Assembly: GCA_964621445.1 (NCBI GenBank)
Contig: CAZUNO010000017.1
Location: forward strand, 1 to 62,074
Source: CAZUNO01 sp964621445 [NCBI: Candidatus Hadarchaeota archaeon]
Lineage (GTDB): Archaea; CAYQAE01; CAYVLA01
DNA: 62,074 bases
Reading direction: 5' to 3'
The first letter of the stretch is position 1. The number at the start of each line of letters is the position of its first letter. Positions 28,143 through 36,504 of the stretch are shown in pieces. The translations under genes and the position numbers were made by a program. Under the pieces are notes generated by a model. That model saw nothing but the letters and a program-made list of their open reading frames with translations. It was not told the DNA's origin and made no database searches.

Positions 28143-29279
28143 CTATGCTAAAAGCTCGTAAATGGTGCTTCTTTCAACTGGTGTCCTGCCCAGCTCTCGA
28201 ACTAGCGACTCGATCCTCTGGGGTTCAAGTAGTGATCCCGGGGTTTCCCCGGCGTTTCTCGATATATTCTCCTCCATCAGGGTCCCACCGAAGTCGTTGG
28301 CCCCGCTAGTTAGACCGACCTGGGCCAGTTTCAGGCCCATCTTAACCCAGGAGACCTGGATGTTGGGTATCTCCGATGACAGGGTCAGCCTGGAAGCGGC
28401 TATGACCCTCAGGTCCTGCACACCCGATGGACCACCGTCTATGACCTTTGACAGGGGGGATTTTCCATGGACGAAAGGCAGGGGAACGAATTCCGTGAAT
28501 CCTCCCGTGTCCTCCTGGATCCCACGGATGCGAATAAGGTGCTTAGCTCTGTCACCCGGGGATTCCAGGGTACCGTACATCATGGTTGAGGTGGTTCTTA
28601 TTCCGTTTTCATGAGCGATGCGTATTATCTCCTCCCATCTACGGGAGTTAATCTTTTGAGGGCAGATTGATTTCCTTACACCGTCCACCAGGATCTCAGC
28701 CGCGGTTCCCGGCATGGTGTTGAGGCCCGAGCCCCTTAGGGTTCTCAGGACCTCCTCCACCGAAAGATCGGATTCATGGGCTACATGGTGAATCTCCATG
28801 GGGGAGAAGGCATGGATATGGACCCGGGGCATCTCATCCCTAATAGTCTCCAGGAGGTCCAGGAGATAATCCAGGTCGATCTTCTGGTTTATACCTCCCT
28901 GGGCGCAGATCTCGGTGACCCCAAACCTCTTGGCCTCCCTTACCTTCTCCCTTACCTGGTCCATGTCTAGCATGTAGGCATCCTGGTCCCCGGCATCCCG
29001 GGCAAACCCGCAGAAAGCGCACTTTGTCCTGCAGATGTTGGTGAAATTCAGGTTCCTATTCACCACGTAGGTGACCCTATCCCCCACCAGTCGTCTACGA
29101 AGGGCATCGGCAGCCAGGGTAAGCATGTGAAATTGGTTGCCGGTGGCAGTGAGCAGTTTCACCACCTCCTCCCGTTCCAGGTATTCCCCGTCGAGGGCCC
29201 TGTCTAGGACCCGGGCAAAACCGGCGTCAGTTTCCTCCAGTTCGGCGGCGTGAGTGATCGACCGGCTTCTCTCCTTCAT
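28143..29279 (-). CDS. cofH: FO synthase subunit 2 (CofH), radical SAM
   Basis: The 378-residue radical SAM enzyme has CRTKCAFC near residue 84-91 and the CofH-specific segments ICAQGGINQ, HAFSPMEI and MPGTAAEIL. CofH joins a tyrosine-derived radical to 5-amino-6-ribitylaminouracil, and CofG then closes the deazaflavin ring to give FO, the chromophore of coenzyme F420. The gene overlaps the 3' end of cofG by 53 bases and is the last gene of the riboflavin/F420 operon. Confidence 0.96.
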   Translation of the reverse strand: MKERSRSITHAAELEETDAGFARVLDRALDGEYLEREEVVKLLTATGNQFHMLTLAADALRRRLVGDRVTYVVNRNLNFTNICRTKCAFCGFARDAGDQDAYMLDMDQVREKVREAKRFGVTEICAQGGINQKIDLDYLLDLLETIRDEMPRVHIHAFSPMEIHHVAHESDLSVEEVLRTLRGSGLNTMPGTAAEILVDGVRKSICPQKINSRRWEEIIRIAHENGIRTTSTMMYGTLESPGDRAKHLIRIRGIQEDTGGFTEFVPLPFVHGKSPLSKVIDGGPSGVQDLRVIAASRLTLSSEIPNIQVSWVKMGLKLAQVGLTSGANDFGGTLMEENISRNAGETPGSLLEPQRIESLVRELGRTPVERSTIYELLA

Positions 29280-30408
29280 CCATTATCTGCATCCAGTGCT
29301 TTGTCTTTTCCAGAACCCGGGGGGCAAGCATCTCCGGAGTAGCGAAGTCGGGGTATACCGGCGGCCTGGCCCGGGCTTCACGCCCGATTTTTAGGGCCTT
29401 CTTATAGATCTCTCCCTCCGAACACCAATCATGCCCGGGATTGATATAGTCCGGTGTAATGCCGGATATGCCACCCAGGTCGTTGGCACCGTGAGCTAGA
29501 AATAGTTCAAAATCAGGTTCCAGGTTTGGCGGTACCTGTAGGTTCATGGATTTTCCGAAAATTAGGCGAGCGGCCAGGAAGCAGTTCAGGGCCAAGGACC
29601 TCGGGGCCGGTGACCCATACCCCACTGTGGTTCCCCTGCTGGGCATGAATCTCTGTATTATGATCTCCTGTATGTGTCCGTATTTCCGGTGTATACTCCT
29701 GATTGCCCTCATGGATTCCAGGATCTCCTCCCTGGTTTGTCCTATGCCCAGCAGCAGGCCGGTGGTGAAAGGCACCTTAATCTCGCCCGCGTCTCTCAGA
29801 ACCTGGAGCCTTCTCTGGGGATCCTTTCCAGGCGAATTCTCATGGGGCATCCCGGGGTCACGGAGGCGGGGACTCGCATCCTCCAGCATCAGTCCCAGAC
29901 TGGCGTTGACCTCCTTCAAGGACGCAATTTCCTGGCGATCGATGAGGCCGATGTTGGTGTGGGGAAGCAGATCGGTCTCGTCCAGGGTTCTTCCACAGAG
30001 CCAGGCCACGTATTGGGGGGTGGACTCGAAACCCTCCTCTTCCAGGAATATCCCGGCGCTCCTATAGGTCTCCTCCGGCCTCTCACCGGACATGAACAAA
30101 GCCTCGCAGGTTCCTCTTTCCTGGGCCTCCATTAGAAGGGGCTTGATTTCCTTCCAGGTGAGGAACCCGCCACTGTCCCTCCGGAATGAGCAGTACGAGC
30201 ATCGATTCCTGCATAGCCTGGTAACGGGAATGGTTATGTTTCTTGAGTATGTCACCTTCTTAGGCGTTTGGCTTGCAGCGATTCTTCCTATCCGTTCTCG
30301 GCCCTTGGGACCCGCTTTCAGTACCCTGAGTGCGGTATCCGGCTCTATGGGAGGTCTTAGTCGGTCCCGGTCCCAGGGAGATTCAACTCCCGGGTTTCCT
30401 AATCTCAT
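29227..30408 (-). CDS. cofG: FO synthase subunit 1 (CofG), radical SAM
   Basis: The protein (about 393 residues) has the radical SAM motif CRNRCSYC and CofG features such as FMSGERPEE, PHTNIGLI, LGLMLEDASPRL and HGANDLGGISGITPDYINP. With CofH it makes FO. A longer frame starts at 30489, but the ATG at 30408 has GGAGGT five bases before it and gives a normal N terminus, so I use it. It overlaps the 3' end of arfB by 26 bases, which suggests translational coupling. Confidence 0.95.
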   Translation of the reverse strand: MRLGNPGVESPWDRDRLRPPIEPDTALRVLKAGPKGRERIGRIAASQTPKKVTYSRNITIPVTRLCRNRCSYCSFRRDSGGFLTWKEIKPLLMEAQERGTCEALFMSGERPEETYRSAGIFLEEEGFESTPQYVAWLCGRTLDETDLLPHTNIGLIDRQEIASLKEVNASLGLMLEDASPRLRDPGMPHENSPGKDPQRRLQVLRDAGEIKVPFTTGLLLGIGQTREEILESMRAIRSIHRKYGHIQEIIIQRFMPSRGTTVGYGSPAPRSLALNCFLAARLIFGKSMNLQVPPNLEPDFELFLAHGANDLGGISGITPDYINPGHDWCSEGEIYKKALKIGREARARPPVYPDFATPEMLAPRVLEKTKHWMQIMDEGEKPVDHSRRRTGGN

Positions 30409-31093
30409 CCAGGACCTCCACCAACGAACATATCGAGCTCTCGAATAGCCTTTTTCCCTTCTCCTCCGAAGCCCATTTTGCACCCCCAAAGGAGCCCACC
30501 GAGGTGAAATGCTCCGATCTCCAGGCAGACATATAGGTCCTTCCTCCCTCGATATGCAGGCTTGAATCCGGTCCCAAATCGGCCCAGGGCTTGACCAGTT
30601 CGGGTCTCAGGAACTTCATTATCGAGGTCTCAAACTCCCCACCATGTTCGATTCCCAGGTCTTCCTGCTCGGTGGAGGACTCCATGAACTCCTTCATGGC
30701 CCTCCAGAAATGTATTAGATACAGGTTTCCCAGATCCATCTTCTTGACCAGGGATTCCAGGGCCGAGGAATTACCACCGTGGAAATTGACCAGGTATATC
30801 ATATCGAAACATACGTCCAGGGATAGAACAGTTTTCTCGATCAGGGATAAAAAGCCATCAAGTCCAAGATCTATGGTTCCCGGATAGGAGGAATGTTCCT
30901 TGGAGAACCCGAAACATATGGTTGGGGAGATGACGGTATCCTCCCTCCTAGCCAGTTCCTCGCATATCTCGGTGGCGATTATGGAGTCCGTTCCCAGTGG
31001 CAGATGATTCCCGTGTTGCTCGATGCTGCCGATGGGAATTAAAACCTCGGAGAATCCCTTTATCTCCTCGTAGGACATCTCGTCCAATCTCAT
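30383..31093 (-). CDS. arfB: ArfB-like FAPy formamide hydrolase (creatininase family)
   Basis: The 236-residue protein is a creatininase-family metalloenzyme with the motifs IPIGSIEQHGNHLPLGTD (near 18-35), VNFHGGN (near 102) and a glutamate in IEHGGEFET. In archaea ArfB removes the formyl group from the FAPy nucleotide made by ArfA, the second step to riboflavin and F420. The position immediately after arfC, with a four-base ATGA overlap, supports ArfB over creatinine or mycofactocin activities. ArfA itself is not in the window. Confidence 0.9.
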   Translation of the reverse strand: MRLDEMSYEEIKGFSEVLIPIGSIEQHGNHLPLGTDSIIATEICEELARREDTVISPTICFGFSKEHSSYPGTIDLGLDGFLSLIEKTVLSLDVCFDMIYLVNFHGGNSSALESLVKKMDLGNLYLIHFWRAMKEFMESSTEQEDLGIEHGGEFETSIMKFLRPELVKPWADLGPDSSLHIEGGRTYMSAWRSEHFTSVGSFGGAKWASEEKGKRLFESSICSLVEVLDEIRKPGS

Positions 31094-31749
31094 ATATTCT
31101 CATTTCCCGTTTTGTAGGTGAGTACCAGGTCCGGTCCGTACCGGTCCACACCGACCAGTTGCAGGGGTATTGCCGAGGACATGTCCCCGGCCCCCTCGCC
31201 CTCCACTAGGGTTACCGTGTTCCTGCCGCCAATTATCACCGGGGATAGGGCGACCTTAATCTCGTCCACCAGGCCCCCATTAATCATGCTCCAGTTCAGG
31301 TTACCGCCGCCCTCCAGCAGCAGTTTCTCGATGCCATCCTCGTGAAGCTTGGATAGCAGGATTCCTAGATCTACCCGGTGACCCCCGGCGGTTATGACCT
31401 CGGCCAATTCCTCCATGTTCTCCCTCCGCTCCGGTCCAGCCCTGGAGGTCGTGCCCAGATATATTTTCCCGGGGTAGGAAAAGATCCTTGCCGAGGGAGG
31501 GGTTCTCAACCTGCTATCGACCACTACTCGGGCGGGGGGAGGGCCATCCACCGGTATCTTCACCCTCAGTGAGGGGTCATCTACCAGAAGGGTGTTTATC
31601 CCGATCATGATGGCGTCCACCGAAGCCCTAATTTCCTGGACCCTTTCCATATCCTCCGGGGACGATATCTCCGCCCTTCCCGTCCTGGTCGCTATCTTCC
31701 CGTCCAGACTCATCGCGGCGTTCAGAATGACGTATGGCCGGTCAGGCAA
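31090..31749 (-). CDS. arfC: 2,5-diamino-6-ribosylaminopyrimidinone phosphate reductase (ArfC/RibD C-terminal type)
   Basis: The 219-residue protein is the reductase alone, without the RibD deaminase domain. Typical segments are NAAMSLDGKIAT (10-21), IMIGINTLLVDDPSLRVK near 47-64, VVDSRLR, and LLLEGGGNLNWSMINGGLVDEI near 143-164. It reduces the ribosyl chain to ribityl using NAD(P)H. It overlaps arfB by four bases and the upstream amidohydrolase by eight bases. Since this archaeal reductase has no deaminase domain, another protein must deaminate the product. Confidence 0.94.
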   Translation of the reverse strand: MPDRPYVILNAAMSLDGKIATRTGRAEISSPEDMERVQEIRASVDAIMIGINTLLVDDPSLRVKIPVDGPPPARVVVDSRLRTPPSARIFSYPGKIYLGTTSRAGPERRENMEELAEVITAGGHRVDLGILLSKLHEDGIEKLLLEGGGNLNWSMINGGLVDEIKVALSPVIIGGRNTVTLVEGEGAGDMSSAIPLQLVGVDRYGPDLVLTYKTGNENI

Positions 31750-32830
31750 GAACCTTTCCCTCCCTCATCACCATGCTCACGTCTTTCGGTCCTGCCCTTT
31801 TTACCACAGCAGCGTGGATATCGCGCGTGAATTTCAGCCCATACCCGGGTTCCAGGACCATTATATCGGCCTTCTTCCCGGTCTCTATGGTTCCCGTCTC
31901 CTCGGAAATTCCAGCCACCCTCGCTCCCCCGATGGTGGCCATCTTCAATATGTCCCTTGGGCCCACCCTGCGGCTCACCGCCAGAGCGACCTCCATCTCA
32001 CGGAACATAGTGAGCGAGTTAATCATGGCATTGTCCGTTCCCAGGCCGGTAACCACGCCCTGCTCGATTAAGTCATCTATGGGAGGCAGGCCGACACCCA
32101 GGTGGAGATTGCATCTTGGACATACCACTGCCCTTACTCCGCGGTCCGAGATCCTGGCCAAATCCTCCTTCCGGGCGTGGGTGAGGTGAATGAGAATATT
32201 GGCGGATAGTACATCAAGGGCGGTATCTATCTCTCTCCTCTTCCATCGTCCCTCTGAAACGTGAACGGCCACCATCTTGGATGAGGCGTAGGGGGCCATC
32301 AGCTCTAGCTCCCTCCTTTGGTAGGCACCGACCCGGTCCAGGCCGAATCCATGGGCCTCATTCGCGATCTCTCTTACCACCTCGGCCCCCATGCTCCCTG
32401 GTTTCGGTCTCCCCAGGGCCAGCCCCCTGATGTTTCGGAGGGCCCGTTTGAAGATCCTTATCCCCCTTAATCCCTGCTCCCTGAAATCGACAAAGGTCGT
32501 GGTCCCCGAGTTCCCCATCTCATCTTCCGCTCCACGGATACCCTCCATTAGGTCTTGATCCCCGGCACTGGACAGAAGTTGGTGCTTTAGGCCATCCGGG
32601 CTCTTAACCAGTTTATCCAGGGGAAGATCGATCCCCCGGTCCTTGAAGATATAGTCGCCTACGTGGGTGTGACAGTTTATAAAAGCGGGTAGGATAATTT
32701 TCTTGGAGTCCGCATTCTTATCATCCTCTACCTTCTCTATCCTCCCCGAATCAATTTCTAGATAACCCTTCATCGGGGTCAGGTCATCTCCGGCCAGTAT
32801 GGTTCCTCGAAGGATCAATTTAGCCCTCAC
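31742..32830 (-). CDS. amidohydrolase in the riboflavin/F420 operon; candidate pyrimidine deaminase
   Basis: The 362-residue protein is a metal-dependent amidohydrolase of the TRZ/ATZ/cytosine-deaminase-like branch. It shows NCHTHVGD (H54, H56), HVSEGRW (the HxxE pattern of deaminases), a fourth histidine in IHLTHARKED, and GLGTDNAM with the catalytic aspartate, plus beta-sandwich parts at both ends. Such enzymes remove amino groups from heterocycles. It lies between ribH and arfC, 12 bases after ribH and overlapping arfC by eight bases. Its position in a pathway that needs a separate pyrimidine deaminase makes that role likely, but it is inference; adenosine- or thioadenosine-type substrates remain possible. 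Confidence 0.85.
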   Translation of the reverse strand: MRAKLILRGTILAGDDLTPMKGYLEIDSGRIEKVEDDKNADSKKIILPAFINCHTHVGDYIFKDRGIDLPLDKLVKSPDGLKHQLLSSAGDQDLMEGIRGAEDEMGNSGTTTFVDFREQGLRGIRIFKRALRNIRGLALGRPKPGSMGAEVVREIANEAHGFGLDRVGAYQRRELELMAPYASSKMVAVHVSEGRWKRREIDTALDVLSANILIHLTHARKEDLARISDRGVRAVVCPRCNLHLGVGLPPIDDLIEQGVVTGLGTDNAMINSLTMFREMEVALAVSRRVGPRDILKMATIGGARVAGISEETGTIETGKKADIMVLEPGYGLKFTRDIHAAVVKRAGPKDVSMVMREGKVLA

Positions 32831-32842
32831 GAATCAGGAGTT

Positions 32843-33301
32843 CTACTCGATCATCAGGGGGTAATCTCCTTCGGCCTCCCGTGGGGCCTGATCCATTCTT
32901 CTCGCCATCTTCACCGCGGATTCAACGGACCTCTTGGCGTATTCATCTATTCTGGCCGTCCCCTGCTGACGGGTCATTCTAGGGCCCGCCACACCGAGGG
33001 CGACCGGCTTCTCGAATTCCAGAGATAGATCGGTTATCTTTCGGGTGCACTGGGCCGAAACCACCTTGTCATGTTCCGTTTCTCCCTCGATAACCATTCC
33101 CAGTGTGGCCACCGCGTCCACGTCATCCCGCATTAGAAGGGATCTTATGGCCAGCGGCATATCGAATGCTCCGGGCACCTTGAACACGCATGTAACCTCG
33201 GAGCCCAGAAATTTAGCATGTTCCATAGCTCTCTGGAGCATGAGGGCCGTCAGATCATAGTTGAACTCCGAGACCACCATGCCCAATCTTACCTTTTCCA
33301 T
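32843..33301 (-). CDS. ribH: 6,7-dimethyl-8-ribityllumazine synthase
   Basis: The 152-residue protein condenses 5-amino-6-ribitylaminouracil with dihydroxybutanone phosphate. Recognisable segments are VVSEFNYDLT near the N terminus, VPGAFDMPLAI near residue 42, and VIEGETEHDKVV with the catalytic histidine. The chosen ATG lies eleven bases after AGGAGG; a GTG four codons upstream is too close to that site. A 30-residue charged tail extends past the core. It lies between ribC and the amidohydrolase. Confidence 0.95.
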   Translation of the reverse strand: MEKVRLGMVVSEFNYDLTALMLQRAMEHAKFLGSEVTCVFKVPGAFDMPLAIRSLLMRDDVDAVATLGMVIEGETEHDKVVSAQCTRKITDLSLEFEKPVALGVAGPRMTRQQGTARIDEYAKRSVESAVKMARRMDQAPREAEGDYPLMIE

Positions 33302-33316
33302 AGCATCTTTCACCTC

Positions 33317-33781
33317 CTAGAGTCTTATGGGCCCGGCATCGGGCCCTCCCTGTCTCAAACCTTTTCCCGCCTTCTTCTCCAGGTAATCCCTGTTAAAGGC
33401 CAATTTAATGGCGTTTCTGGCGTGTTTTCTGGCCCTGTCCTCGGCCATATCGTACAGCTCCCTGTCCGATTGGGCCTCGTCCTCGTGTACAAAGACCTCA
33501 ACGATATGCTTTCCGGTCAGGGCCTGGATCATGATGAGTCCGAGCGAGGCCTGGTTGGAGCATTCCCTGTCGATATCCGCCGACCCGGGCATGCCCAGGG
33601 CGATGATCAGCTCGCATCCGTTGTCCATTAGTTTCCTACATGCAGCCGGCAGGTCCTTAACCCCGGGAACCGTGTAACGCCTGGTCCTTATAGGACGGCC
33701 GGAGTCGCGTATCTCCTGTAGCACGAACCTCGCCATATCCACCCGGGCAAAGGTGGTATCCACAATCCCGAATTCCATCAT
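33317..33781 (-). CDS. ribC: archaeal-type riboflavin synthase
   Basis: The 154-residue protein is the archaeal riboflavin synthase, a paralogue of lumazine synthase that is unrelated to the bacterial enzyme. FGIVDTTFARVDM at the start, RYTVPGVKDLPAACRKL and ALGMPGSADIDREC are typical, and it dismutates two lumazines into riboflavin and the uracil precursor. The gene overlaps ribB by four bases (ATGA) and is followed after 15 bases by ribH. Confidence 0.95.
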   Translation of the reverse strand: MMEFGIVDTTFARVDMARFVLQEIRDSGRPIRTRRYTVPGVKDLPAACRKLMDNGCELIIALGMPGSADIDRECSNQASLGLIMIQALTGKHIVEVFVHEDEAQSDRELYDMAEDRARKHARNAIKLAFNRDYLEKKAGKGLRQGGPDAGPIRL

Positions 33782-34452
33782 CTGGTGTCCTCCTTCAGTA
33801 TGTCGCTGGCCTGGATCATATTCATGTCATTTTGCCGTGCATATCTCTGGGCCGATTCCTTGGTGAGTGCACGATGTGTGTTACCGTCAAGCATCTCGCA
33901 GACGACGACCACCGGTACCAGCCCCGCGATCTCCGCCATCCTGACCGAGAGGTCGGTGTGTCCCATCCTTTCTTCCAGTCCCCCCGCGATCAGTAGGTGG
34001 AGATGACCGGGAGATCTAAATCGTTTAGCCAGGATACGTTTCCAGTCCTTTTCCGGATTTTCGCCCATCTCCCGCACCATATTGGCCAGTTCCCGGGCGG
34101 TCTGCGCCCGGTCCTCGTCGGTTACCCCGGTATAGTTTTCCCTGTGATTCAGGGTTATGGAGAATGCAGGTCTCCCTCCGTAGGGCATCTCAGCGGATGA
34201 AAGGAGCTGTAGGGCCGGGAAATCGGATTGTCTGTAAATTGTGTGGAGATAGGGGAGTCCAAGTTCGCCCGCGACATGCTTTGGTATGGCCGCACATATG
34301 AGTCCACCGGCCTCGTTTCGGAGCCTGGCCATGAGTCCCGGAGTCATATGCTCGGCGGCAATGATCATATCCGTTTCTCGCTCCCGGCTGTCCAAATCAT
34401 ATAAAAGGACCGGTTTTCCCGAAGATAGGTCCCTTATGGCGGGAGTGAGCAT
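33778..34452 (-). CDS. ribB: 3,4-dihydroxy-2-butanone 4-phosphate synthase
   Basis: The protein (about 224 residues) makes the four-carbon unit of riboflavin from ribulose 5-phosphate. The acidic loop DSRERETDMIIAAEH near residue 21-35, GGLICAAI, and RSPGHLHLL followed by GHTDLSVRMAEIAG are family features. The open frame extends upstream to 34527, but the ATG at 34452 fits the family and lies about 25 bases after a TATA element, implying a leaderless mRNA. It is the first gene of the operon. Confidence 0.95.
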   Translation of the reverse strand: MLTPAIRDLSSGKPVLLYDLDSRERETDMIIAAEHMTPGLMARLRNEAGGLICAAIPKHVAGELGLPYLHTIYRQSDFPALQLLSSAEMPYGGRPAFSITLNHRENYTGVTDEDRAQTARELANMVREMGENPEKDWKRILAKRFRSPGHLHLLIAGGLEERMGHTDLSVRMAEIAGLVPVVVVCEMLDGNTHRALTKESAQRYARQNDMNMIQASDILKEDTR

Positions 34453-34470
34453 GTATCTATCCCATAATAG

Positions 34471-34484
34471 AGTAAATAAAAATA
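34471..34484 (-). promoter_or_regulatory. TATA element of the riboflavin/F420 operon
   Basis: The minus strand reads ATATTTTTATTTAC, centred about 25 bases before the ribB ATG at 34452. A plus-strand element GCATATTTC (34502-34510) serves the divergent HAD gene about 36 bases before its ATG. No FMN riboswitch sequence is visible in the 90-base intergenic space. Confidence 0.55.
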
Positions 34485-34541
34485 TCTTCTTTTTAAGAAA
34501 AGCATATTTCAACAAAAAAATACTCAATAGTGGGTAATTAG

Positions 34542-35327
34542 ATGCCTTTGAACGAAATTGCCCGAGGATTTTCGGGTTTTATAGTTGACCTGGACGGCGT
34601 GATATACCTCCGCCACGAACTGGTAGATGGCGCACCCGAGTTCGTTGCCGGCTGTAGGTCAGATGGCAAAGACCTGGTCTTTCTAACCAACAATTCCAGC
34701 AGGACCAGGGATCAGTACGTTGATCGTCTGGATGGTTTTGGAATACCTGCCGCGAAGTCGAGCATAGTTACCTCTGCCTATGCTACCGCTCGTTATCTGA
34801 GAGATAGATCTCCTGGGAGCCGGGTATTCGTGGTCGGCCAGGAAGGGCTGATAGAGGAGCTTAGAAACGGGGGCATGGAGATAGTTGAAAATGGCCCCGC
34901 CGATTTCGTGGTCGCGGGCATAGATAACCGCTTCAATTATGGAAAGCTGGAGACGGCATCCACGCTCATCCGCTCGGGAGCCAGGTTTATAGCCACCAAC
35001 CCGGATGCCACCTTTCCCACCGAAAGGGGCCCCTTTCCCGGGGCAGGGAGCATAGTCAAGGCCATAGAGACGGCTTCAGGTCAGCCTCCCACGGTTATTG
35101 GAAAGCCCAACCGCTGGATCCTGGATATATCACTTGACGCCATGGACGGGTCGGCTCAGGAGGTAGCGATCATAGGGGACCGGATGGAAACCGACATCAA
35201 GGGGGGGCTGGACGCCGGTCTAAAGACCATATTGGTGCTTTCCGGGGTCACCACCAGGGAACAGGTTAGGAACAGCGATCTAAAGCCCGATCATACTCTA
35301 AACTCGATCGCGGATCTGGTTGAATAA
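34542..35327 (+). CDS. HAD-superfamily phosphatase, NagD/HAD-IIA type
   Basis: The 261-residue protein has the HAD motifs: VDLDGVIY (nucleophile Asp, near 16-23), LTNNSS near 50, GKPNRWILD with the conserved lysine near 189, and IGDRMETDIKGG near 212. The middle cap is of the C2/NagD type. NagD-like enzymes remove phosphate from nucleotides or sugar phosphates. It is divergent from the riboflavin/F420 operon with a shared 90-base promoter region. The archaeal pathway needs a phosphatase for 5-amino-6-ribitylaminouracil phosphate, and bacterial and plant enzymes for this step are HAD proteins, so this is a reasonable candidate; it is inference. Confidence 0.88.
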   Translation: MPLNEIARGFSGFIVDLDGVIYLRHELVDGAPEFVAGCRSDGKDLVFLTNNSSRTRDQYVDRLDGFGIPAAKSSIVTSAYATARYLRDRSPGSRVFVVGQEGLIEELRNGGMEIVENGPADFVVAGIDNRFNYGKLETASTLIRSGARFIATNPDATFPTERGPFPGAGSIVKAIETASGQPPTVIGKPNRWILDISLDAMDGSAQEVAIIGDRMETDIKGGLDAGLKTILVLSGVTTREQVRNSDLKPDHTLNSIADLVE

Positions 35328-35390
35328 CCTCGAGAGATAGGACCTGCGCGATACTCTTTTATAGCCCCCTCGGTCTATGGATGTTAATCG

Positions 35391-36500
35391 GTGTTAAACT
35401 TGACCATAAACCTAGGCGTGGTGGGTGTGGGTTATCTCTCCTCCTGCCTTCTTAGCGGTATCTCCCTGAGCAAGAAAGGGGACGATGTCTGGACCTGCCT
35501 GAGCAACCCGGTGAGACAGGAACTGGACACCCCCATATCCGATATTGACCTTAAACTGGCCTTCGATATAGACTCAAACAAGATCGGGAGGATGGTAGGG
35601 GAGGTGGCCAGGAATTACTACCCGGCCACGGACCCCGATCAGTATGCCGACGTGGAGATACAGAGGGGGGTCTGCGTGGAGGGTGACCACGTTGTGAATA
35701 ACGTCTCCTCCATATGGGACGACATGGATCGGGGTGAGACCGAGGAGTACCTCAGAAGCAGGATGAAGGATATAGATGTCCTCCTAATCTCCTCCACCAC
35801 CGAACCCCAGGACACCCTGACCAGCGCCAAGGTCTACGCTCTATACGCCCTGCAGGAGGGCGTCAGCGTCATAAACGGCATCCCCACCGAGATAGCGGGG
35901 GATGAGGAGTATGATTACCTGGCCCGTGAAAACGAGGCGGTGCTTTTCGGCAATGACTTTGCCAGCGGTGCCACTCCCCTTACCCACGACCTACTGACCC
36001 ATCTCTCTCACCACGCAAGGATACCCATAAACATCGCCCAATGGCAGTATGCCAGCAACATGGACTTCAAGTCGCTGAGCGAGTCAAATGAGAGGGGGAG
36101 CGCCAAGAAGATATCAAAATCGAAGATAATTGAGGCGGCATTTCCCGGAATGGATATTCCCAATCACATAGGCATCCAGTTCATACCCCCGACCACTGAC
36201 GCAGAGCCCTACTCCAAGGGGATGCCCATCGCGGACCCCGATACCAAGCACATGTACCTCAATATACTATATCGAACCTTTGCCGGAACCATGAACTCCC
36301 TCACGGTCACTGCCAAGATAAGCGATAGTCCTAGCGCATCGGTACTGGCTGCCGACCTGATCAGGCTGGTTCCCCTGGCCAAGCAGAAGGGGGATTACGT
36401 GCCGCTGGCGCCAAACGGCTTCTATTTCAAGAGTCCGCCCAAGGTATTTCCAAGCAGGATAGAGGCCTTCAACACCATGCTGGAGTGGCTAAGGAGCTGA
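35391..36500 (+). CDS. ino1: myo-inositol-1-phosphate synthase
   Basis: The 369-residue protein converts glucose 6-phosphate to inositol 1-phosphate with NAD. Family features are the N-terminal LGVVGVGYLSSCLLSG nucleotide-binding loop, FGNDFASGATPLTHDLL near residue 188-204, and KISDSPSASVLAADLIRL near 306-323. In archaea the product feeds archaetidylinositol phosphate lipids or compatible solutes. The start is GTG. It follows the HAD gene by 63 bases and precedes a YjbQ gene by four bases. Confidence 0.93.
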   Translation: MLNLTINLGVVGVGYLSSCLLSGISLSKKGDDVWTCLSNPVRQELDTPISDIDLKLAFDIDSNKIGRMVGEVARNYYPATDPDQYADVEIQRGVCVEGDHVVNNVSSIWDDMDRGETEEYLRSRMKDIDVLLISSTTEPQDTLTSAKVYALYALQEGVSVINGIPTEIAGDEEYDYLARENEAVLFGNDFASGATPLTHDLLTHLSHHARIPINIAQWQYASNMDFKSLSESNERGSAKKISKSKIIEAAFPGMDIPNHIGIQFIPPTTDAEPYSKGMPIADPDTKHMYLNILYRTFAGTMNSLTVTAKISDSPSASVLAADLIRLVPLAKQKGDYVPLAPNGFYFKSPPKVFPSRIEAFNTMLEWLRS

Positions 36501-36504
36501 TCGG

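Noticed and set aside
34453-34541. Possible FMN riboswitch before ribB
   Set aside because: The 90-base spacer is AT-rich, lacks the conserved RFN helices, and the TATA spacing suggests a leaderless transcript with no room for a riboswitch.
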